Positions 56,900-64,000 of a stretch of DNA of 64,000 bases are shown here, one piece after another. Location of the stretch: NCBI RefSeq assembly GCF_007833215.1, contig NZ_CP042239.1, positions 1,984,001 through 2,048,000 on the forward strand, in the 5' to 3' direction. The notes under the pieces were generated by a model that ran no database searches, had not been told where the DNA came from, and saw only the letters and a program-made list of their open reading frames with translations. The DNA is from Sphingomonas suaedae. Lineage in GTDB: Bacteria; Pseudomonadota; Alphaproteobacteria; Sphingomonadales; Sphingomonadaceae. A program made the translations under genes and the position numbers. Position 1 is the first letter of the stretch. Every line of letters starts with the position of its first letter.

Positions 56900-57394
56900 A
56901 TGAGCATGGTCGTCTATCTACGCCGAGCCACGGCGGACGAGGTTGCCCATCTCGCCGCCAATCCTGATGCGGTGCACGAGATGGTCTTCAGTGAAAGCGC
57001 CGATGGTCGCCTCGTCGATTTCGACAAGGCCTGGCACGCGCTTCATTTCATGCTCACAGGAGATGCAGGTAAGACCGGTCATCCGCTCAGCGTTCTTGTT
57101 GCTACCGACGAGGAATTAATCGGTACCGACGAAAACGGTTTTGGTGGCTACTGGCAGTTCGATCCCGCTAGAGTCAGCGCCTTCGCCGATGCACTAGCAG
57201 CAGTATCGGACGACGAACTGGCGCAGCGATACGATCCGGCGACGATGGTGAGGGAGTATGTTTATCTCGCCGACGTCTTCGAAGAAGAAGGCGAGGAAGC
57301 ACTTCCTTATGTGATGCAAGGTGTCCCCGCACTGCGTCGGTTCGCCGATGAAGCCGTGCGAGATAACAATTACGTTATCGGCATCCTGAGCTAA
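56900..57394 (+). CDS. DUF1877 (YfbM-like) protein
   Basis: 164 residues. The N-terminal SMVVYLRRATADEVAHLAAN, the FDKAWHALHFMLTG segment and the C-terminal acidic tail match the DUF1877/YfbM family of unknown function. It sits between odhB and lpdA, an unusual place for this family, and is visibly more AT-rich in codon choice (TTA, GAA, CTA, AGA) than its neighbours. AAGGATT precedes the ATG. It may be a later insertion into the operon. Confidence 0.85.
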   Translation: MSMVVYLRRATADEVAHLAANPDAVHEMVFSESADGRLVDFDKAWHALHFMLTGDAGKTGHPLSVLVATDEELIGTDENGFGGYWQFDPARVSAFADALAAVSDDELAQRYDPATMVREYVYLADVFEEEGEEALPYVMQGVPALRRFADEAVRDNNYVIGILS

Positions 57395-57413
57395 TCCGAA
57401 GAGGCATAGAACA

Positions 57414-58808
<1,395 letters not shown>

Positions 58809-58875
58809 TCGGCTTGCGGCGACTACGTAGGTCCGCCTAATCGGGCGCTTAACCCAGCCGCTCTAGCTCAGGACG

Positions 58876-60819
58876 ATGCTGGAGCGGCTCCCGACTTTGC
58901 TGCGCGACATGTCGATCACCACGCGAACGGCCATTACGCTGTCGGCGCTGATCGGCCTTATCTTCGTGGTCGCGGGGTTTCTCTCCTATCGTGACAGCGA
59001 GCGACGCACGCGCGAGGCCGGACTCACCACGCTCGACCATTATGCCCGGCAGGTCGTCCGGGAGGAGGAACGGCGTTTCTCCCGCATCCGCACCACGCAC
59101 ATTCACGCCACGGAGCTGATGCGCGCGCAGCTCGCGTCCAGCCCCCGCCTCGCCGATGCCGCCGCGTTCGACGTCATGTTTCCCGCTGATCGCCGGGGTG
59201 GGCGACGCAGCGCGCCGGCCCTCTACAATGGCGGCAACACGCCCCTGGGCTATATAAGGGGCGTCGGCGCGTTCATCGCGCACGAGCCGGACGCAGCGGC
59301 GCGACGCCGATTGATGGCAGCGACCGGTATCGTCCATGCGCTCGGCGAAGGGGTGCGACCCGAGCTGGAAAGCCTCTATTATTTCACGCCCGACAACAGC
59401 TTGGTGATCTTCGCTGCGGATCGCCCGGATCGCCTCCGCTTTTATCGTCAGGACGCGCCGAGCACGCTCGACTTCCAGCGTCAGGAATTTGCCACCATCT
59501 CGACCCCGACGGCCAATCCGGCACGTGCGATGCGCTGCACCGCGCTACGCCATATCGTGCACGACCGCAGCGGCGGGACCTGGACGACCGGGTGCATGAC
59601 GCCGGTCGACATCGACGGTCGGCACGTCGGCACATGGGGGACCAGCGTGCTGCTCGACACGTTAATCGCGCCGAGTGATTTCGCCGACGTTCCAAGAGCA
59701 AGCGTGATCCTGATCTCGCGCGAGGGACGCTTGATCCACCACCCGGACTATACGCGACAGCGGCGCGTCGGCCCCGAATCGATGCTCGACCTCACCACGA
59801 CCCGCGATCCCCGGCTGGCTGCCTTATGGTCTTTCGTCCAGGCGCAGCGCGACGGGCATTTCCTGGGTGAAGCGCCGTCGCTCGACAGCTTTGTCGCGAT
59901 GCGAAAGATCGGCACGCCGGGCTGGTACGCGCTGGTCGTCCAGGACGAAGCCGTGATGCGAGCCGAAACCAACCGGCTGATCCTGCGCGTTGCGCTGACC
60001 GCAGCCGCCTGCCTGGTCCTTCAGGCACTCACCATCCTGTTCCTGCTCCGTCGCCAGGTCGGCGCGCCTCTGCGCAGGCTGATCGAGCGTACGCGCGCGC
60101 TGACCCGTCGCGTGCCCCCCGCCCGTTATGTCGATATCGAACGGATCGCGGTGCGGGACGAGGTTGCCCAATTGACCCATGACTTCGATGTGATGGCGGA
60201 AAGGATCGGGTCGGCCCAAACGGAGCTGGAGCGCAAGGTCTCCGACCGTACCGAAGCCCTTCGCCGTGCCAATCTGAAGCTCAAGCTGATCGCGACGCAG
60301 GATCAGCTGACCGGCATCCCCAATCGCCGCAGCCTCGTGACCGAAGTCGAGGCGCGGATGGCAACCCGGAGCGCTGAGGGGCATTATCTGCTGCTGTTCG
60401 ACATCGATCGCTTCAAGCGCATCAACGATGTCCATGGCGAGACGACGGGGGACCGGGCGTTGATTCGAATCGCGAACGGGATCGCGTCGCTGCTGCGCGA
60501 GGGCGATGTATGCGGTCGCATCGGGGGAGCGGAATTCGCCGCGTTCGTCCGCGCCGACAGCCAGGCCGAAGCGATGAACGTCGCCGAGCGGGTGCGCGTC
60601 GGCCTTTTCGGCCTCCAGACCCCGGGCCGCTATGGGGAAATGATCCGCCTGACGGTCAGCGCCGGGGTCGCGGGCGCGGTAATGGACGATGATTTCGACA
60701 CGCTGTTCGCCCGCGCCGAGGCGGCGCTCAATCGCGCCAAGCGTCTGGGACGGGACCGTGCGGCGTGGCAGAGCGCACCCGCATCGGTGCGATCCGAAAG
60801 AACCAGGTCGGTCGCCTGA
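58876..60819 (+). CDS. Membrane-bound GGDEF-domain protein with degenerate active site
   Basis: 647 residues. One N-terminal membrane helix (AITLSALIGLIFVVAGFLSY), a periplasmic Cache-like sensor (residues 40-370), a second helix (LTAAACLVLQALTILFLL), a HAMP-like stretch and a C-terminal GGDEF domain (residues 470-635) are visible. The signature reads GGAEF (550-554) instead of GG[D/E]EF, and the usual GH in the preceding motif is GE (DVHGETTGD). It is therefore probably a non-cyclising sensor or c-di-GMP/GTP-binding receptor. It starts a new plus-strand unit after lpdA. Confidence 0.88.
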   Translation: MLERLPTLLRDMSITTRTAITLSALIGLIFVVAGFLSYRDSERRTREAGLTTLDHYARQVVREEERRFSRIRTTHIHATELMRAQLASSPRLADAAAFDVMFPADRRGGRRSAPALYNGGNTPLGYIRGVGAFIAHEPDAAARRRLMAATGIVHALGEGVRPELESLYYFTPDNSLVIFAADRPDRLRFYRQDAPSTLDFQRQEFATISTPTANPARAMRCTALRHIVHDRSGGTWTTGCMTPVDIDGRHVGTWGTSVLLDTLIAPSDFADVPRASVILISREGRLIHHPDYTRQRRVGPESMLDLTTTRDPRLAALWSFVQAQRDGHFLGEAPSLDSFVAMRKIGTPGWYALVVQDEAVMRAETNRLILRVALTAAACLVLQALTILFLLRRQVGAPLRRLIERTRALTRRVPPARYVDIERIAVRDEVAQLTHDFDVMAERIGSAQTELERKVSDRTEALRRANLKLKLIATQDQLTGIPNRRSLVTEVEARMATRSAEGHYLLLFDIDRFKRINDVHGETTGDRALIRIANGIASLLREGDVCGRIGGAEFAAFVRADSQAEAMNVAERVRVGLFGLQTPGRYGEMIRLTVSAGVAGAVMDDDFDTLFARAEAALNRAKRLGRDRAAWQSAPASVRSERTRSVA

Positions 60820-60848
60820 CCCCGACCCGTCGCTACCCCAGCTTGCCC

Positions 60849-60876
60849 TTGCACCCTTGCTGCCAACTGTTATAGT
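60849..60876 (+). promoter_or_regulatory. Candidate promoter of the serine hydrolase gene
   Basis: TTGCAC (60849-60854), 16 bases, then TATAGT (60871-60876), followed by a short leader with AGGGAGGG before the ATG at 60905. Boxes and spacing fit a sigma-70-type promoter. Confidence 0.45.
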
Positions 60877-60904
60877 TGAGCAATACACAGGGAGGGATCG
60901 AACC

Positions 60905-62245
60905 ATGAAATTTCCGAGCATCACCGCTGGGTTCGCTGCGCTCTCCTTGATCGCCACGCCCGCATTGGCACAGGATCCCGCGCGCATGGACGCCGTCGTC
61001 GGCGACGATGCGCAGAAGGGCGAGTTCATGGGCGCGGTGCTCGTCGCGCGAGATGGCGAAATCCTGTTCGACAAGGGCTATGGCTCGGCGAACCTGGAAT
61101 GGAAGATCGCCAATGACGGCGCGACCAAATTCCGCCTGGGGTCGGTCACCAAACAGTTCACCGCAGTGGCGATCCTGCTGCTTCAGGAACGCGGCAAGCT
61201 GACGCTCGACGCTCCGGTCAAGACCTATCTCCCCGATGCGCCCGCCAGCTGGGACAAGGTGACCGTCCATCACCTGCTCACCCACACATCGGGCATTCCG
61301 AACTTCACCAGCTTCCCCGATTACGGAAAGCAGAAAACGCTGCCCGCAACGCATGAGAGCCTGATCGCGCGTTTCCGCGACAAGCCGTTGGAGTTCCAGC
61401 CGGGCGAGAAGTGGAACTATTCCAATTCGGGCTATATTCTGCTCAGCGCGATCGTCGAGAAACTGAGCGGCCAGAGCTATGCCGAGTTCGTCGCGGCGAA
61501 CCTGTTCAAGCCGCTCGGCATGACCGATACCGGCTATGACAGCCACGCCGCGATCATCCCGCGCCGCGCATCGGGCTATGCCCCGTCCAAGGACGGACCG
61601 GTCAATGCCGACTATATCAGCATGACTATCCCTCAGGGCGCGGGCGCGCTCTATTCCACGACCCGCGACCTGCTGACATGGCAGCGCGGCCTGTACGGCG
61701 GCAAGCTGCTCAAACCCGCCTCGCTCGCCGCTTTCCGCACCCCGTACAAGAATGGCTATGCGCTTGGCATCGGCGTGGAAAGCAAAGACGGCGTCACCAC
61801 GATCGAACATGGCGGCGGGATCGAGGGGTTCAACACCTCGCTCGCCTATGATCCCGATCGCAAGATCACCGTGGTGGTGCTCGGCAACCTCAACGGCCCC
61901 TCGCCCGGGAAACTCTCCAAATCGCTGATGACCCTTGCCCGCGGCGGCACCGTCGTCCTTCCGAGCGAGCGCAAGGCCGTGACCATCGCCCCCGAAGAAC
62001 TGGTCCAATATGAAGGGGTGTACGAAATTTCCCCCACCTTCGCGATCACGATGCGGGTCAAGGACGGCAAGCTGATGACCCAGGCGACCGGGCAACAGGA
62101 GTTCGAGCTGTTTCCCGAGAGCAAGGACCGCTTCTTCCTCAAGGTCGTCGACGCCCAGGCCGAATTCACCCGCGACGCGGCGGGCAAGGTCACCGGTCTG
62201 ATCCTGCATCAAGGCGGCCGATCGACCCCGGCGCCACGGAAATAG
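60905..62245 (+). CDS. Exported serine hydrolase (beta-lactamase/D-alanyl esterase family)
   Basis: 446 residues. Signal peptide MKFPSITAGFAALSLIATPA ends in LAQ. The class-C-like serine hydrolase core has the SxxK motif in LGSVTKQFTAVA, the YxN motif in KWNYSNSGYILLS and an H-G-G motif in TIEHGGGIEGFN. Family members include esterases, D-aminopeptidases and penicillin-binding protein relatives; a C-terminal beta-rich domain (residues about 340-446) follows. AGGGAGGG at the right distance supports the start. Its 3' end is 3 bases from the convergent aldo/keto reductase. Confidence 0.9.
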   Translation: MKFPSITAGFAALSLIATPALAQDPARMDAVVGDDAQKGEFMGAVLVARDGEILFDKGYGSANLEWKIANDGATKFRLGSVTKQFTAVAILLLQERGKLTLDAPVKTYLPDAPASWDKVTVHHLLTHTSGIPNFTSFPDYGKQKTLPATHESLIARFRDKPLEFQPGEKWNYSNSGYILLSAIVEKLSGQSYAEFVAANLFKPLGMTDTGYDSHAAIIPRRASGYAPSKDGPVNADYISMTIPQGAGALYSTTRDLLTWQRGLYGGKLLKPASLAAFRTPYKNGYALGIGVESKDGVTTIEHGGGIEGFNTSLAYDPDRKITVVVLGNLNGPSPGKLSKSLMTLARGGTVVLPSERKAVTIAPEELVQYEGVYEISPTFAITMRVKDGKLMTQATGQQEFELFPESKDRFFLKVVDAQAEFTRDAAGKVTGLILHQGGRSTPAPRK

Positions 62246-62248
62246 GAT

Positions 62249-63256
62249 TTACACCCGCTCCCCCGGCTTCGCGGCGAACCGGTCGATTGCCGCCAGTTCC
62301 TCGCCGCTGAACTCCAGCCGCTTGACCGCGTCGAGCGAATTGTCCAGCTGCTCCACCGTCCGCGCGCCGATCAGCGCGGAGGTGACGCGCGCGTCGCGCA
62401 GCACCCAGGCGATCGCCATCTGCGCGAGCGTCTGACCACGCGCCGCCGCGATGTCGTTCAGCCCGCGCAGCCGCGCCACCAGCGCATCGGTCAGCCGCTC
62501 GCGCCGCAGCGAGAAATCCTTCGCGGCGCGCGCATCCTCCGGCACCCCGTTCAGATAGCGCCCGCCAAGCAGTCCCTGCGCCAGCGGCGAAAAGGCGATG
62601 CACCCCGCCCCCACTTCCTCCAGCACGTCGAGCAGGCCATCCTCGACCCAGCGGCTCAGCATCGAATAATCGGGCTGGTGGATCAGCAGCGGCACGCCCT
62701 CGGCGGTCAGGATTTCCGCCGCGCGTCGCGTCGCCTCGGGCGTGTAGCTCGAAATGCCCACATAGAGCGCCTTGCCCTGCCGGTGCATCTGCACCAGCGC
62801 GCCCATCGTCTCCTCGATCGGCGTATCGGCATCCATCCGGTGCGAATAGAAGATGTCGACATAGTCGAGCCCCATTCGCCGCAGCGACTGGTCGAGGCTG
62901 GCGATGAGGTATTTGCGGCTCCCGCCATCGCCATAGGGACCGGGCCACATATCCCACCCCGCCTTGGTCGACACGATCAATTCGTCGCGATGCGGCCGCA
63001 GATCGTTCGCCAGCACCCGACCGAACGTCTCCTCCGCCGATCCGTAGGGCGGGCCGTAATTGTTCGCGAGATCGAAATGCGTCACGCCCCGATCGAACGC
63101 CCGCAGCAGCATCGCACGGCCAGTCTCATAGGCATCGACTCCGCCGAAATTTTGCCACAGGCCCAGCGACACGGCGGGCAACACAATCCCGCTGCGTCCG
63201 CACCGGCGATAGGGCATTGTGCCGCCATAGCGGTCGGCGGCGGGCAGATAGGTCAT
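62249..63256 (-). CDS. Aldo/keto reductase (YghZ-like)
   Basis: 335 residues, TIM-barrel NADPH oxidoreductase. The conserved GVTHFDLANNYGPPYGSAEE has the catalytic Asp/Tyr region, ELIVSTKAGWDMWPGPYGDG the Lys, and DYVDIFYSHRMDADTPIEET the His. This matches the YghZ/Kv-beta-like branch active on glyceraldehyde 3-phosphate and methylglyoxal. The start at 63256 (MTYLPAADRYGG) overlaps the DUF1275 stop by 4 bases; the longer frame would run through that gene. Confidence 0.93.
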   Translation of the reverse strand: MTYLPAADRYGGTMPYRRCGRSGIVLPAVSLGLWQNFGGVDAYETGRAMLLRAFDRGVTHFDLANNYGPPYGSAEETFGRVLANDLRPHRDELIVSTKAGWDMWPGPYGDGGSRKYLIASLDQSLRRMGLDYVDIFYSHRMDADTPIEETMGALVQMHRQGKALYVGISSYTPEATRRAAEILTAEGVPLLIHQPDYSMLSRWVEDGLLDVLEEVGAGCIAFSPLAQGLLGGRYLNGVPEDARAAKDFSLRRERLTDALVARLRGLNDIAAARGQTLAQMAIAWVLRDARVTSALIGARTVEQLDNSLDAVKRLEFSGEELAAIDRFAAKPGERV

Positions 63257-63900
63257 CGGGTCGCTCCTCGGGTCAGCCCCGCCGCGACCAGCGTCAGCCC
63301 GCCAGCGGCCAGTGCAGCGATCCATAGCGCCAGATCGGCCGCCGCCAAGCCGACCTTCGCCCCCATCACTACGCCGACCGCAAAACCCAGCCACAGCATC
63401 AGATGCGGCACAAATGCCCAGCGGTCGGGATCGCCCATCAGTGCGCCCGCCAGCCGCTGCGCCATCCGCACCAGCGATCCGGTCATATAGGAGACGCCGA
63501 TCGCCACCTCGCCGTCGCGTGCGAACACGCCATTCTCCATGCCCATCGCCGCCGCGACCAGCAACAACGGCAGCGGCCCGGGCCGTATCATCCACAACCC
63601 AGCTGCGGCGGCGAGCGTTGCAGTGACCGCGCCCAGCACCGCAACCTTGCGCCGCTCCGCAAAGCGCCGCGCAATGATCGCGGCGCCCATCACCCCCGCG
63701 ACAAAGGCGAGGATCAGCGCCGCCGCCAGGACCGCGGTGCCATCGGCCAGCCCGATTCCGACCCCCAGCCGCGTCGAATTGCCGCTCATGAACGACACGA
63801 AATAGCCGCCCAGCCGGGTGAAGGCGATCGCATCGACGAACCCGGCCAGCGCCGCGAGCGCGACGGCAAGCGCAATGAAGCGGGGGGCATAGGACTGCAT
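63253..63900 (-). CDS. DUF1275 (YoaK family) membrane protein
   Basis: About 215 residues with six membrane helices. The family core FVDAIAFTRLGGYFVSFMSG followed by NSTRLGV, and SYMTGSLVRMAQRLA, are clear. The function is unknown. The ATG at 63900 is preferred because GGAGA lies about 10 bases upstream; in-frame ATGs at 63909 and 63918 are alternatives. It is cotranscribed with the aldo/keto reductase. Beyond it, the last 100 bases of the window show no gene. Confidence 0.85.
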   Translation of the reverse strand: MQSYAPRFIALAVALAALAGFVDAIAFTRLGGYFVSFMSGNSTRLGVGIGLADGTAVLAAALILAFVAGVMGAAIIARRFAERRKVAVLGAVTATLAAAAGLWMIRPGPLPLLLVAAAMGMENGVFARDGEVAIGVSYMTGSLVRMAQRLAGALMGDPDRWAFVPHLMLWLGFAVGVVMGAKVGLAAADLALWIAALAAGGLTLVAAGLTRGATR

Positions 63901-64000
63901 TCGTGCCATTCTCCACATGCGGGCAGCGCCGCCAAGCCCGAACCGCGCGATAAATCGCTCCCACCGGCGTCGCCGATTGAACCGAATGGCAATTCGGGCG

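Noticed and set aside
62249..63964. 571-codon fusion of an aldo/keto reductase with an upstream domain
   Set aside because: The extra 5' part is an out-of-frame reading of the DUF1275 gene; the real start overlaps its stop by ATGA.

Overview
The window is chromosomal DNA from a GC-rich alphaproteobacterium, most probably a sphingomonad (Sphingomonas or a close relative). Clues are the strong G/C bias at third codon positions, dense gene packing with many ATGA and TGATG overlaps, frequent GTG and TTG starts, the mdh-sucD-sucA-odhB-lpdA TCA cluster, and several short palindromic intergenic repeat families of the kind common in Sphingomonadales. No rRNA, tRNA, CRISPR array, IS element, integrase or prophage was recognised. 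No gene-free stretch exceeds 300 bases.

Layout. 1-3.7 kb: the 5' part of a trypsin-like (HtrA/Deg-type) protease, a frameshifted secreted TPR protein, and a membrane protein with a TetR regulator. 3.7-6.7 kb: hppD and hmgA of tyrosine catabolism, then a Rieske protein behind a nested palindromic repeat. 6.7-12.4 kb: an overlapping minus-strand run galE-marC-otsB-GH15-otsA, suggesting trehalose synthesis and glucan handling. 12.4-19.3 kb: msrA, aqpZ, a Sua5/TsaC enzyme, an acyl-CoA dehydrogenase, a GntR(YtrA-type)-regulated ABC transporter and a nitroreductase. 19.4-22.3 kb: a POT peptide transporter, NnrU and a macro-domain hydrolase. 22.4-27.3 kb: a NodT/HlyD/MacB-type tripartite efflux operon. 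27.4-35.7 kb: an EamA transporter, MobA-like and XdhC molybdenum-enzyme maturation genes, a secreted glycerophosphodiesterase, a lipoprotein, an alpha/beta hydrolase, phenylalanine hydroxylase, and an overlapping SDR / subclass B3 metallo-beta-lactamase / prmA run. 35.8-38.5 kb: two tandem soluble chemoreceptors with globin-like sensor domains.

38.7-58.8 kb is the TCA region. sdhC-sdhD-sdhA are separated from sdhB by about 5.3 kb. That gap carries a ParDE toxin-antitoxin pair, a C13-type peptidase, a membrane-anchored ClpP-like protein, creD, an SDR gene and an ArsR regulator. A 38-codon remnant of a second creD copy lies 2 bases before sdhB. After sdhB come GFA, thioesterase and zapE genes, then mdh, a GIY-YIG gene, a small exported protein, sucD, sucA, odhB, a DUF1877 gene and lpdA. 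sucC was not found. 58.9-64 kb: a membrane GGDEF protein with a degenerate GGAEF active site, a secreted serine hydrolase, an aldo/keto reductase and a DUF1275 membrane protein.

Three genes (the TPR protein, mdh, and the GIY-YIG gene) are each broken by a single-base indel at a short homopolymer. Each gene reads through cleanly once one base is added or removed. Consensus errors are the simplest explanation, and the mdh reading frame in particular should be treated as provisional.
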